This document shows positions 11,701 to 22,160 of a DNA stretch of 64,000 bases, in pieces. The translations under genes and the position numbers were made by a program. A model generated the notes under the pieces. That model saw nothing but the letters and a program-made list of their open reading frames with translations. It had not been told where the DNA came from and ran no database searches. Position 1 is the stretch's first letter; every line of letters begins with the position of its first letter. Source of the stretch: Massospora cicadina (taxonomy: Eukaryota; Entomophthoromycota; Entomophthoromycetes; Entomophthorales; Entomophthoraceae); contig JAKSZP010002704.1 in assembly GCA_022478985.1 (NCBI GenBank), positions 1 to 64,000 of the forward strand, given 5' to 3'.

Positions 11701-13000
11701 GCTCATCCTCCCATTCATTTGGGGTCATTAGAAGATCGTGTAACCTTTTCGCCTCACTGTTATCTAAGTGGAGGACGGGCAGTCGGGTCAACCCATCAAA
11801 ATTTAAGTGATGGGTTCAAGAACGGTGTTCAATGATCATATCATAAGGCTGGTGCTTTAAAGCCCAGAGAGCTAACCGACCAGTAGGATCCTTCATGTTT
11901 TTGCAACCACTTTAGAGATGCGTGGTCTATAACTACAGTGAAAGTGTTTCCATATAGAAAGGGGCGGTAGTGCTTGACAGTTAACAGAACAGCAAGGCAT
12001 TCTTTCTCTGTTACACTTTAGTTACGTTCTGAGTTTGACAGCATCTTGCTAAAATAGTAAGCAGGATGTTCTACACCGTGTCCATCGAGTTGGGCTAAAA
12101 ATGACCCCAATGGCATAGTCTGAGGAATCAGTGAATAAGATGAAAGGTTTATTATAATCAAGATGCAGCAGGATAGGCCGCTGTTGTAGAAGTTGCTTTA
12201 TTGTTTCGAAGGCGGCCTTTTGTTCAGTACCCCAGTAAAAAGGGGTATTCTTGGTTAATAGCTGGACAAGGGGCTCACTGAGTTGGGCGAACCTAGGGAT
12301 GAACTGATGATAATACCCCATAATCCCTAGAAATACCTGAACATCCCATAAATTTTTAGGGTCTGGAATTTTTGCAATGGCTTCAACCTTGTCCTTCGTG
12401 GGTTGAATCCCTTCTTGGGAAATGGAATGGCCAAGGAAATCTAATTTACTTTGGAAGAAGGTACATTTTGAGGGCTTCAGCTTGATATTGGACTTATGTA
12501 ACCTTTGAAACACCTCCTTCAAGTGATTAAGATGTTTGTTGAAGGTTTTTGAGAACACCGTGATGTCATCAAGATAGACGATGACAAAAGTCAACTTGAG
12601 GTCCTGCAAGATGTGATCCATCGCATGCTGGAAAGAGGCAGGGGCGTTGCACAACCCTGGGGGTAATCGTGTAGGTAAGAAGAGACCATCACTACAAATA
12701 AGAGCACATTTCTCCTGATCTTAAGGAGAAAGATCCATCTGTCAATAGCCACTGGCCAAGTCCATGGTGAAGAAGTTAGAGCCAGAGAATTGGGCCAGGG
12801 CATCATCAATGCGAGGTATAGGATAGCTATCCTTCTTAGTGAAGCTATTTAACCTATGGTAATCCGTGACTATACAATGACCTCCATTTTTCTTTTTTAA
12901 TTAGTAAGAGAGGTGACAATCAAGGGCTTTGTGAAGGAACAAGTAATCGCGTTTAATAACTGCTGGAGCTCCGTCCTCATCTGTTGTTCCTCCGCCTTAG
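11701..13000 (-). pseudogene. Element I reverse transcriptase and RNase H
   Basis: The ORF 12049-12654 contains the RT palm with an intact YLDD box (VIVYLDDITVF), the LGHSIS block, the FLGIMGYYHQFI block and RNase H with LFTDSSDYAIGV. The N-terminal RT lies at 12591-13000 in other frames, with the AxxDLAS-type region near 12740-12780. At least two frameshifts separate the parts. Confidence 0.9.
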
Positions 13001-13720
13001 ATTTACAATAAGGTTTGGACCTTATAGGCTGGGCATCACCTACATCAATGGAGTTGCACCAGCCCTTCATGTGGCCATAGTTGGTATCCAATATGGAGAA
13101 GATGTTACTATATTCATCCAGCAAGTTATGAACTTTCTCCAACTCCTCTGGGGTCAACTCATCCGAAATATGACTATTAGGCAAGGTGCACACCATGTTG
13201 TCCATGGGTAAGCCCAAATCTGACATAGAGCCAACGGAGTGGATATGTTCAATGTCCTCTACTGGGAGTAGGAAACCTCTACCAATCTCCTGGTGTTTCC
13301 ATATGATCATATCTTTTCCGGTGAGGTTTCCTAGAAGAAGGGTAATAAGCATTTGATAGGTTGGGTCTAGTATCCCAGGCAAGACACGAGGCTCCAAGGG
13401 TCTAACACACTCAATACTTATGAGGTGCAATAAACAATGATGGGGGATTTGTAGTGTGATTTTAGTTCTAACCACTCTTTGTTGCTCAGACTTGATCAAG
13501 ACCTCATCTGCAGCATAAAAGGGGATGCCATCCTTGGCATCCACTGAATCAGGTAAGTTCTTTATATTGCGACCTGACGTGGAATAGTGAAAGGTTATAG
13601 CTGAAAAGGGATATTTGACCAGGCAAGAGTATTTGTGCTTACTAAGTTATTTATTGGATAAGACTAAGGGGACTTAGTAGTTGAGTAACGAGAGGGTCCC
13701 TTGCTTCAGGTTGATTAATC
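13001..13720 (-). pseudogene. Element I protease-RT linker
   Basis: The minus-strand ORF 12897-13544 is open for 215 codons. It covers a linker with GIPFYAADEVLIKSEQQ and LPGILDPTYQMLITLLLGNLTG, then the lead-in to RT with RSKPYCKSKAEEQQMRTELQQLL. Element E keeps only the first part of this linker (about 53750-53810). Confidence 0.75.
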
Positions 13721-14100
13721 CTTCATACTAAATCATAGACTGAGTGCTGATGAGCATATCATATGTGTTATTGTCCAAAGCCACAGCAGGGGCTGATAGG
13801 ATAAGCTTCCCAATTTTAATGGGAAGAGAAGAGCATGCCCCAATAGCACGAGTGTTGTTAGGGGCCAGCGGTTCCAAACTCTGTGTGTGTTCCAAGTTAG
13901 GCGCTAATTTTATCTTCTTGATAAGCTTAGTGGAGATCACATTAACGGGGGAGCCAAAGTCCAGGATAGCTAGCATTCGGACCTTTTGAATGACCACTTC
14001 AACTTTGGTAAGCGTTCCTCCAAAGTTAGGTGATAAAGCTAAGACTTCCTTGAACCGGAGGGTGGAGGTTAACTTCTTCGCAGTATCAGGTTATTTATCC
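13721..14100 (-). pseudogene. Element I aspartic protease
   Basis: The ORF 13728-13997 carries the retropepsin-like motif ILDFGSPVNVIS. The usual DTG/DSG triad reads DFG here, so one active-site position is altered. The block NTRAIGACSSLPIKIGKL follows. It corresponds to 53310-53592 in element E. Confidence 0.8.
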
Positions 14101-15237
14101 ATAATGGACCTTAAGATATGAACCCGTTGAATAGGGCGAATCAAGCCAGCCAAAAATTGGTCACCATCACTACCAGTGTCAATCACTTTTGGACACCCTA
14201 GAATTTGACTGAGGTACGTCTCCTCAGGTATGGTGGTCTCGTCTACTCCTCCAGCATTCAAATGATCAGGCACTTATACTTCCGCAAGAGCTCCCAATAT
14301 GTAATAACCAACATCATCATAACCCTCAGACTCTTTCCCAAGAGTATTTGCAATAACGGGCAAAGCAGCGATGGAGGTAGGGGAGACAACCACAGAAGAT
14401 TGGGTAGCTATAGAGTGATTATCAACCAGCTTAGCTGGACAGGTAGGCACAGCAGCTTTAGTGAGCTTTGTGGGCGTATGGTTGTTAAAACCTTACAAGG
14501 CGTTGATTCCTTAGAAGAAGAGATAACCTTATTTAGCTGTACTGGGGGAGAAGGTTTTTTAGGAAGGATAGGCACAGATGAACGCACTCCCAACTGCTCA
14601 ACAAGCGGTAGCTCCTCAATGGTGGAAGCTGGAGAATTCACCTCAGCATCATTGGAGATATCACATAATTGGAAGTTGTCCACTTCAAACAAAGCCTCTT
14701 TAATGTCATGGAGATTTTTGAAGTGGCGTTTCACTGAGATGATGTGTCTGGCTAGAGAGGGTCGAGAGAATAGCTAAGTTAACAGGGCGGCGATGGCATC
14801 ATCAAGGGTAAGCATGTTTGAGGTTATCAACCTTTGTGCATCAAGGTAAAAGCGTTCAGCAAAGGCATTGGTTGATTCACCTTCAAGCATGGTAATGCGA
14901 ATAAAAGCCTGTTTTTCCTTATGTAGACTCTGTTGTGATCCACTTTCATTCAGAAGAGCCTTTTTCACTCTGCCCAAGTATATGAAGGGTTCATATTAGG
15001 GACTATCATCTCTTGCACTTGATGACTCAAACAAGGAAGGATGTAGCGTATTTTTGATTGTCTGAGGTGCCATCCATAGTGGCTTCATAAACATACCGGA
15101 AGGTAGCAATGCTCCCTTCCCCAGGAACGAACTTTTCTTTGAAGGAAGTTTGTAAGGACGCTGTTCAAGATCCTTAATGCGGACTAAAGCATTGGCTAGT
15201 TGCTTTTCAAGAGCAACTACTTTTGGCATATAGGGGT
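14101..15237 (-). pseudogene. Element I Gag
   Basis: Minus-strand ORFs 14996-15271, 14774-14977 and 14408-14734 together match the intact Gag of element E. They include the N-terminal helix (VALEKQLANALVRIKDLEQRP), the capsid block around SLHKEKQAFIRITMLEGEST and the TLDDAIAALLT block. Frameshifts near 14990 and 14770 break it. A region between Gag and protease (14100-14400) shares the PDHLNAGGVDE stretch with E. Confidence 0.85.
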
Positions 15238-15255
15238 CCCCTGTAGTGAGCACTA
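15238..15255 (-). promoter_or_regulatory. Primer-binding site of element I
   Basis: On the minus strand TAGTGCTCACTACAGGGG lies three bases past the 5' LTR end. The last 16 bases are identical to the primer sites of H (19772-19789) and B (37959-37976). The H version begins TGG, as expected for a site complementary to a tRNA 3' CCA end. Confidence 0.75.
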
Positions 15256-15258
15256 TAT

Positions 15259-16013
15259 TGTAGGAATCCATCTCAGGTATGCTCTCTTGGTGCTACGCCG
15301 TTGGATCCCACAAAGGATTTTAATAAAAATAAAAATAGAATAATAAAAAGTGGGTTTTTGTAAATTTTAATAAGAGTGTGGGGGAAAATGAGAAGTGATC
15401 CCCTCCAATTCCAACTAATTAGTATTTATACTACATTTAAAAGTTGGAGGAAATTTGGGGATAATTTTGGAATAGCCTCTATAATTCCAATTTGGGTAAT
15501 ATGAGGGAATAGCATATCATAACTTGGGAACTTGCTTCAGGGCAGCAGAGTGAAAGATGGGGAATTGTGATTGGCTAGAATGTACCCATGAGGTAACGTT
15601 TTTTTGAACTTTAGTCAATCACTGCCTGAGAAATTTCTTGCAACTTGGGGGACCCCCGCCAAGCCTATAAAAAGGGGGAGTCCCCACGTAGGTGCATAGA
15701 GGGACTTTGAGGTGGTGCAGGGAGTGCCTTCTGATGGTAGCCCTAAAGTCCGTGGTGAGGTCAGACTAATCCAACTGGGGTATTTTATGTTTGGTGCCCA
15801 TAGAGGTTTCAAACTTGTGTTACCCCAATTAATGGGGTTTTACCAAGAGTTGACCAGGGACTTTTGGCTGAAATTTCACAATAGCATTAATTTTATTATT
15901 GTGAGAATCACTCTTAAAATCATCGGATAATTACAAATAGCTGACATTTCCCTTTTTTGGCTGAACTCGGCCTAAAACATTCTTTTTTCATCTATGAGGG
16001 CAAATGTTCAACA
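15259..16013 (-). repeat. 5' LTR of element I
   Basis: It runs on the minus strand from TGTTGAACATT (16013) to GGATTCCTACA (15259), followed after three bases by the primer site. The sense TATA candidate is at 15421-15430 on the minus strand. A TATAT duplication borders it at 16014-16018. It also carries the plus-strand CCAAT/TATA block (15567-15675), with one half of the inverted repeat mutated relative to the other LTR. Confidence 0.92.
15567..15675 (+). promoter_or_regulatory. Second copy of the plus-strand CCAAT/TATA block (5' LTR of I)
   Basis: GTGATTGGCTAGA (15567-15579) and TTTAGTCAATCAC (15610-15622) form the decayed inverted repeat. TATAAAAAGG follows at 15666-15675. If active, transcripts would leave the LTR to the right, into element H sequence, antisense to both elements. 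Confidence 0.45.
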
Positions 16014-16018
16014 TATAT

Positions 16019-16560
16019 GTCCACCATTGTAGGGGTTAATTTTACTTGAGAGTCTCCAACAAAGTATTGAATGGAATAAGACCTTTTTGACCCCTCTAGC
16101 AGACATAACTGATGTCTAGTATGAGCTTGTTCAGATAAAAGCAATGGAACTCTATACCCCAAAAGGGATAGAAAAGAGTCAAAATAATTAATAATTCCAT
16201 TTTTTCCACAAAAATTGTGACCCTATAAAGTAGGTCGTAACTCAAGTTATCAAAGATGATTGCAGGACTTTTTTAAACGTTAACTTCCCAATTTTTAGTG
16301 TAAGTGACAAAAAAGCTCCAATTGACCAAGTACTCTGAGGTCCCACAGTGCCATATTCTTCATAATGTGAAATATTGGGAATTAACTTTATCTGATTGAT
16401 AAATTTTGATGAGATGACATTTACTGGAGATCCACTGTCAATGATACCTTTGGCGTTGACTTGATTCACTCAAAAGTCAATCTGAGTGATGGTACTTCCA
16501 AACTGAGAGGATAAAGCTAACAAAGAGGGCAAATAATAGGAAGAATGTTCATCTTTATCA
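16019..16560 (-). pseudogene. Element H aspartic protease
   Basis: The minus-strand ORF 16242-16469 contains IIDSGSPVNVISSKFINQIKL, an intact DSG retropepsin-like motif, followed by TVGPQSTWSIGAFLSLTLKIGKL. The part downstream runs to the TATAT duplication of element I at 16018 and resumes at 9785. Confidence 0.8.
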
Positions 16561-17483
16561 TACTCTACAGGCTTTAAAGTTCCTGTTGCATACTCATAAC
16601 ATTATCAAAGTGGAGAATCTTATTAGTTTTATCTCTTTTCTTGTTTTCATCGGCCTCTTTTATATAACAACGTTCCTCAGTATGTTAATATTGGTGATAG
16701 TAATTGCACTGAATAGCTCTAGCATTCTCAGGAACAGCGTAAATTTTAGGGCGACTAGGTCTTGGAGAGTCATAAACTTGGGGTTTTTAGAAAAATGAGG
16801 AGGAAATTATATCAAGGCCTCCTTTATCTCTTATTTACTTTTGAAGTTCTTTATTACGCTGATAAGGTAAACTTGCATCAGATTCCTAGACGTAAAAGCA
16901 GACATAACTGTAGTAATAGAGTCATCCAAATTTTAGCTTGCCACACGCTACCAGAGTCTGAGCTTCCTGATAGAACCAATGAGCAAAGTCTTCAATAGAT
17001 TTAATTTGGTGGAGCTGTATACCCATAAAAGCTTGTTTCTGAGAGGAAAGGTTTTTACTCCAGAAACCTTTGATTAACTCTTCTTTACCCTGAGACCAAG
17101 TAGAGCAAGTCATCAAGTGGGGTACCATGATATCCTGGGCCAATTGAGTAAGGCAATTAGGCAAGTAATTCACCTTTTGGTGATCCATGGCCTCACTCAG
17201 AGCCTTCTCATATAGATAGAGTATGGAGATAATACTGCCTTTCCCAGGAGAGTATTTATCTCTAAATACAGGTTTAAAACTCATTGGAGCATTGGCTGTC
17301 AAAATATGCACTCCAGGTTTTTCCAATTAAGTGGAGACATAAGAGTTAGAGTCCAAAGCTTAGGAAGAAAATTGAGGATAGAGACTAACTGCCTTAATAC
17401 AAACTTCATTAATCTGATATACCAGATCATCATGCCCCATTTTCTCATTTAACATGCGAGATAACTCATAAATTTGCTCCTGC
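16561..17483 (-). pseudogene. Element H Gag capsid region
   Basis: The ORF 16922-17326 is the capsid-like part: SPGKGSIISILYLYEKAL, LTQLAQDIMVPHL and the block around KQAFMGIQLHQIKSIEDFAHWFY align with element C Gag (43306-43845). Upstream (17327-17483) an interrupted frame leads into the coiled coil on the far side of LINE J. The spacer toward the protease (16561-16920) is decayed. Confidence 0.8.
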
Positions 17484-17497
17484 TGTGCATTGTACTT

Positions 17498-18571
17498 AAA
17501 TTTTTAATTTTATTTGGGGAAGGCTGCCCAGGGGACGGACACTTCCAATAAAATACTAAACAACTAAATGAACTTCAGCGAGAGGAGGGCACCCCAGAGA
17601 AGCAGACGCTATCTCCTGTTGCCAGCGGGAAAGCCATGAGAATTAAGGGAGGTTACGTGTGCAGGGCTTACGCCATTATTGAGCACATATGTAGGAAGGG
17701 GTCTAAAATGATAAACCAAACTGAGAACCAGGATGAGACCATCTGGCAGCGATGGGGTGGGAGGTACCCAAACATCCACACTTGAAAGTGGTCCACAAGG
17801 TGCGACTGGAACTGGCGTATAACTTCCTGGAGGGTAGAAGTAGAGCCTTAGATAGCATCTAGGACGATCGTGTGAATAGTCCACATAGTGATTGTGACTA
17901 CCAAGGCTCAGAGGGAGGGTGGAAGAGGGGAAGTCATGGATAAAGCAAATATTTCCTTAGATAGGCTGAAGGGCTGTGCCTGATCCTGGTGAAAGAAATG
18001 CTGAACCTCACACCAGATTGCTTTTAAGGGAGGGCACTCTTTCAAGCGGTGAACCAGCATTCCACACTGGCCACACAAGATGCAAAATGAGTGCAAAGCT
18101 TTAGAGCGTTCGGCAGTATTGTATACCTGTCTCAAGCAGCGCCACTCATGGGATCGAATATGTGGCTGCAGAAGAGGGTGGTAAGCGTACTTCCATATGG
18201 CTTTCTGGGTATCAATGGAGTAAGGGATGTCCATCATGTCCAGGTAGTCCACCCGGAATAGGACATAGGGCCGTGTGGGGATCACGCCATCTTGAATGGG
18301 TAGTCCTTGTATTCATGGGTGAACTGAGGAGAGGGCGCCCCCTCTGGACAGTGTGCCCACAGATGTGAATTCTCCACTCAGCGCTCTGCATGGAGAGGAG
18401 GATCCTTTTGAAGTGAGGCGATGTCCCATGTGGGCCCGCAGCAGAAGGATGTGAGGCAAGGTACTTCAACAGAGAGTGGGGGTGGGTAGGATTGCTGAGT
18501 CCCAGGGCATGGGAGAAGTTGGAGCGGGCCGCGCAGGACCAGTGCTGGGCTGAGATTGTAGGTTAGTAATG
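17498..18571 (-). mobile_element. LINE J, 5'-truncated copy of the D/F family
   Basis: Only the 3' kilobase is present. Flanking duplications TGTGCATTGTACTT (17484-17497) and TGTGCATTGTATTT (18572-18585) match at 13 of 14 positions. The 3' end reads GTCCCCTGGGCAGCC followed by AT-rich A-tail-like sequence, as in LINEs D and F. The insertion splits the coiled-coil part of H Gag. Confidence 0.85.
17600..18480 (-). pseudogene. LINE J ORF2 C-terminal domain
   Basis: ORFs 18212-18469 (MKYLASHPSAAGPH and FKRILL, aligning with LINE F near 27480-27560) and 17908-18285 cover the region after RT. The knuckle CX2CX7HX4C (CILCGQCGMLVHRLKEC) lies near 18039-18089. The final block after TMWTIHTIVLDA is at about 17850-17890. 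A frame change is needed near 18285. Confidence 0.85.
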
Positions 18572-18585
18572 TGTGCATTGTATTT

Positions 18586-19771
18586 TAGTTCCAATGTTTC
18601 AATTTTCGCTTGGATCATCTCCCCTTTTGATTTGTAAGCTTGAAGAAGGATGTTGGTATCCTTTGCCCATTTACTCAGATTATTCAATTTGTCAGATAAA
18701 GACTGAAGTGACAAGAGGGGGTCAATTGGTTCCATTGGGAGTTAATTTACACTATTTGGTCACTTTATAAAATTGTTCATGCAAATGGTCCATCATACTC
18801 AAGGGAGAGTCAATTTGCTGAAGGGATCCTGAATGCCCATCAGCACCCTGTGGTCCTCAAGGTCCATCTGAGCCTGGCGGTCCGTGGGGCCCTTCAGCCT
18901 CTGGGGGGCCACGAGGTCCATCAGCGCCTGGAAGTTCACGTGGTCCTTCACCCCCAGGTGGCCCACGACTTCATTCAACACCAGGAGGACCCATAGTTCT
19001 GGAAGTTTTCTCTACTTTGTGAAAAAAATTGATTCCCAAGTATAATTTCTCCAATTGGAGGAGGCGGTTTTTAATTTTCTCTTCCATTGATTGACTACAC
19101 TCAGAGAGTTGGGAAATACCCTCTCTCCATTCTCTCTAAATTTCCTGGACTCACATCATGAACTGTAAATAAACAAAACTGGACATCCTGTGATCAAGTT
19201 GAATAAGCTGTTGATGTACTTATTGAGAAGGGTCCAATTACTAATGATTGCATTGCAATTATTCCTGCTGAACTCAAAGGCGGACTTGAAAAACTCAGAA
19301 AAAAATTATTCAAAGACTGGAGTCCTTCTAGTAAATTAGGCATCCCTTGATGATGCATTTTTACTACTGGTAATAAATGGGATAAAGTAGGGCGTACAAG
19401 TTGTTGTAGATATTGTTCAGAGCCAATCCCTGGCATTTGAGATGTTTTCAATACTTCCCTCAAGATAGAGGGTAGAGCATTAGTTCAAGATCAAGTGGAA
19501 CGGAACCAGGAATTAGGGCCCCCTCAAGCATCTGATTGGTAATCTTTCATAAAATCTCAGGCTGTATTTAAATGTTTGTGGTAAAGCTTGAGTTAGGACC
19601 ACAAAACTCCAAGTTGACACAGAATAGTGGATGGTACTCTTGGGATTTTGGTTCTAGTTGAACGGACCTATCATAATATACTGCCTTAATCATGGTCTTG
19701 AGCTTCTTCATGCAAAAAAATGAGAACTCATTGTAGTGATTGGCGTTCTCACTGGTGCATAACTCAGAGTA
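18586..19771 (-). pseudogene. Element H Gag N-terminal extension: coiled coil, collagen-like, coiled coil
   Basis: From the primer site leftwards the minus strand encodes a Gag N-terminal extension. A leader containing LQQLVRPTLSHLLPVVKMHHQG lies at about 19300-19460. A heptad-rich segment at about 19000-19130 (SECSQSMEEKIKNRLLQLEK) is followed by 19 Gly-X-Y triplets (18821-18991). A second coiled coil is at 18600-18735 (LSLQSLSDKLNNLSKWAKD onwards), continuing beyond LINE J at 17483 into the capsid. Stops and at least two frameshifts are present. The family assignment as Gag rests on position between primer site and capsid. Confidence 0.65.
18821..18991 (-). repeat. Collagen-like (Gly-X-Y)19 segment, ~27-bp periodic
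   Basis: The minus-strand frame gives 19 successive Gly-X-Y triplets, such as GPPGGEGPR and GADGPRGPP. Sixteen keep Gly. The other three positions read TGA, GAA and GAG, each one step from a Gly codon. One extra TGA replaces a Y residue and fits a mutated CGA. The units approximate nine residues (27 bp). Heptad-rich sequence lies on both sides in the same strand. Confidence 0.8.
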
Positions 19772-19789
19772 CCCCTGTAGTGAGCACCA
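19772..19789 (-). promoter_or_regulatory. Primer-binding site of element H
   Basis: TGGTGCTCACTACAGGGG on the minus strand, three bases past the LTR end. It begins TGG, so the predicted primer tRNA would end CCCCUGUAGUGAGCACCA. The site is nearly identical to those of I and B. Confidence 0.78.
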
Positions 19790-19792
19790 CTC

Positions 19793-20130
19793 TGGAAGTT
19801 TTGAATTACACTTCACAGATGTCAGGTATTCTCTCAAGGTTATGTATATGGATTCTCCAAAAAGTTATGAATAAGTAAAAAGTAGGTTATAAATTAACCT
19901 AATTTTTATTTTTGGAAGGATTAAATATTTATAGGTTTCAAAATGGTTTGGGATCTATCCAAGCTAATTAATTACTGAGTGATCGAACCATCTATTCCCT
20001 GATTGGGATGAGTCTGATCATTCTTATTAACCTTAATAAATTTAGATAAATTAAGCTCCCCTTCCAATATTGCTGGGGGATTTTTGGGGTATAATATTCA
20101 GAAACAAGAGAATTCAGCAAAATACTGACA
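19793..20130 (-). repeat. 5' LTR of element H
   Basis: On the minus strand it runs from TGTCAGTATTTTGC (20130) to AACTTCCA (19793). It matches 1-330. To its right the sequence switches abruptly into a plus-strand Ty3 RT/RNase H relic, marking the H insertion boundary. Confidence 0.88.
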
Positions 20131-22160
20131 ATATGACCATCCTTTTTCTAATTTCGCTCAACTTGCCAAACCTCTTGTCCATTTGCTTGCCAAAAACATC
20201 CCATTTGTGTGGAGAGTAGAGCAAAGAACTGTATTTGAGTCAATGAATAGTTTATAGGAGAAAATACTGATTCTAAGACATCTGGTTAACGGGAAGTCAT
20301 TTGTTCTGTTTACTGACACCTCTGACTTAGCCATGGGCGCCATCCTCTCTCAGTTGATTAATGAAGGCATTGATCACTCAGTGTCTAATACAACAGTGCT
20401 TTCTAAAGCTGAGCAAGATTATAGTGTCATGGAGAAGAGTGCATAGCTGTGTTCCTAGCGGTCTACATCCAGTTCTTCTTTTACAGTTCAAACTTTACAA
20501 TTTTTTACAGACCACGTTTCTTTAAAGTGTCTGCAAAACATGAAGTATCTGACAGAAAGACTAGACCACTGGCTTTTAACCTTCTACACCATGACATGAA
20601 TACTGTCCACTGAGCAGGAACAAAGCGTATGAATGTAGATAGACTGCCCATATTAGCCCTACTATTGTAGACAATAGTGAAGCTGAACAATTACATGACC
20701 TACTTATGAAGCCAGACTCTTGGGAAGACGAAGATGAGTCAGTTCAGAAGATGCTAAAGCAACATGCTTGAACTACTGAAAGTTCTTGATGGATTGTTTT
20801 ACAAGAAAGTAAATTTGACTGAATACTTTTTTGTGACCTTTAAAATGGGTAACAGTTATAATGGAAGCCCACAATGCCCTAGGACATGGAGGAGCTATGA
20901 AAACTCATGAATGGATCAAGGATTACTACTATTAGGAAGGAATACTGGACTCTGTAGTGGAGTCTTGACGCTTTTATCACCAGTAAAAAGCAGATGCAAC
21001 ATAAGGCCAAGTACAGGTTTCAGCCCATGACCCCTCATCTGCCATTTCATACCACCAGTTTAGACGTCATAGGTCCATAAGCTTAAATCCACTGGATGGA
21101 ATTGATACATCCTCGTATCTATTGATCATTTCACAAAGTGGGTCAAAGCAATTGCCATTCCTGAAAAGATTGCAAACGCTATTTTAATTTTTATACCATA
21201 ATATTTACTATGCACGGCTGCTTGCAGGTAGTTTTTAACAATGGTAAAAACTTTACTTCAAGAGTTTATGAGAATCTTAGCTATGAACATGGGAACTCAA
21301 CAACTATTTTAAGCATCTTACATTACATAAACTAATAGGAATGTAGAAAGAACGAATGGAACATTGGTTTCAGTAATATCAAGATGGACAATACCAAATC
21401 ATTACACTGGGACCAATATCTCCCAAGTGCGTTGATGGCTTACAGGATAAGTTTCCATAAAATCATCAAAATGTCTACTTTAAGGTCTTATATGTAAGAG
21501 AACCTGTAATCCCAAATCTATTAGCTCAAAAAGTTACCAGTGAAAACACCAAAGAGCCTGAGAAAGCGCTAAGAAGATTATCTTAGAAGATTATACAACT
21601 TCAATAATAGGAAATGATAAATTTAATCAATAAAGTTACAAGAGAAAGTCAAGCCACAAATGCAACTCGTCAACCTCTACCCACCTTTGAGATTTCAGAC
21701 TTAGTCCTGTACTAATACAGTTGTATAGTACCTCAAGGAGGAAAAATAGATTATATCTGTGATGGTCCAAATGCTTTAACATACAAACATGAAATGAGTA
21801 CTCAATCAAGTCCTTAAAAACTGGAGTAACTATTAACTTCATAAATAACCAATTCTTGCATTGGTAATACCCTATCAATATTCTTGAAGGAAGTGATGTT
21901 GGATATCAGGATATTATACATGATGGGAGGAATATCAACCACTTGACTCCCATAACTGAATTGATGCCTAGACCCAAGAAGAGGGTTAAAGAAGTTACCT
22001 CAATTAACCAGAGAAAGATATAGTTGGCACATCTCCAATTGACTTTAGGAAAATTCTGTCAGACTAAATAATGCTTAAAATACCACAAGACGAAATCCTG
22101 CCTAATTGAAATGAAGGATCATCAGAAGTTCAGGTGACTAATATTCAAGGTTGCACTTGA
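20131..22160 (+). pseudogene. Ty3-like pol relic K (RT end, RNase H, integrase), plus strand
   Basis: The frame opens at the RT/RNase H junction with FAQLAKPLVHLLAKNIPF (20150-20205) and RNase H with LFTDTSDLAMGAILSQ (20300-20350). The integrase appears at 20860-21480: the block HKAKYRFQPMTPHLPFHT, then MHGCLQVVFNNGKNFTS, in which the usual SDNG Asp is replaced by Asn, then ALMAYRISFHKII. It is heavily decayed. The 5' part is missing because H inserted here; it probably continues left of the window. No 3' LTR could be identified. Confidence 0.82.

Larger units (their letters stand above)
9791..16013 (-). mobile_element. Ty3-like LTR retrotransposon I, complete structure, minus strand
   Basis: Two LTRs (9791-10539 and 15259-16013) flank gag, protease, RT, RNase H and integrase in Ty3 order on the minus strand. 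The element is bounded by a perfect 5-bp duplication TATAT at 9786-9790 and 16014-16018. Removing it rejoins the protease-to-RT linker of H. The coding region is interrupted by stops and frameshifts, but most domains are recognisable, so it is younger than H. Confidence 0.93.
1..20130 (-). mobile_element. Ty3-like LTR retrotransposon H, minus strand, hosting three insertions
   Basis: Two related terminal repeats lie at 1-330 and 19793-20130 in the same orientation. Reading the minus strand between them gives the order primer site, Gag, protease, RT, RNase H, integrase, 3' LTR, which is Ty3 order. The internal part is split into pieces 331-865, 7335-9785, 16019-17483 and 18586-19771 by LINE G, Ty3 element I and LINE J. 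Each insertion is bounded by its own duplication, so H is older than all three. The left end is cut by the window edge, so its TSD cannot be tested. All frames are broken; this is a dead copy. Confidence 0.85.

Noticed and set aside
18821..18991. A host collagen-like gene, or a plus-strand Gly/Pro-rich ORF
   Set aside because: The plus-strand reading has less regular triplets. The minus-strand Gly-X-Y frame is in line with coiled coils, primer site and capsid of element H, so a retroelement origin is preferred.
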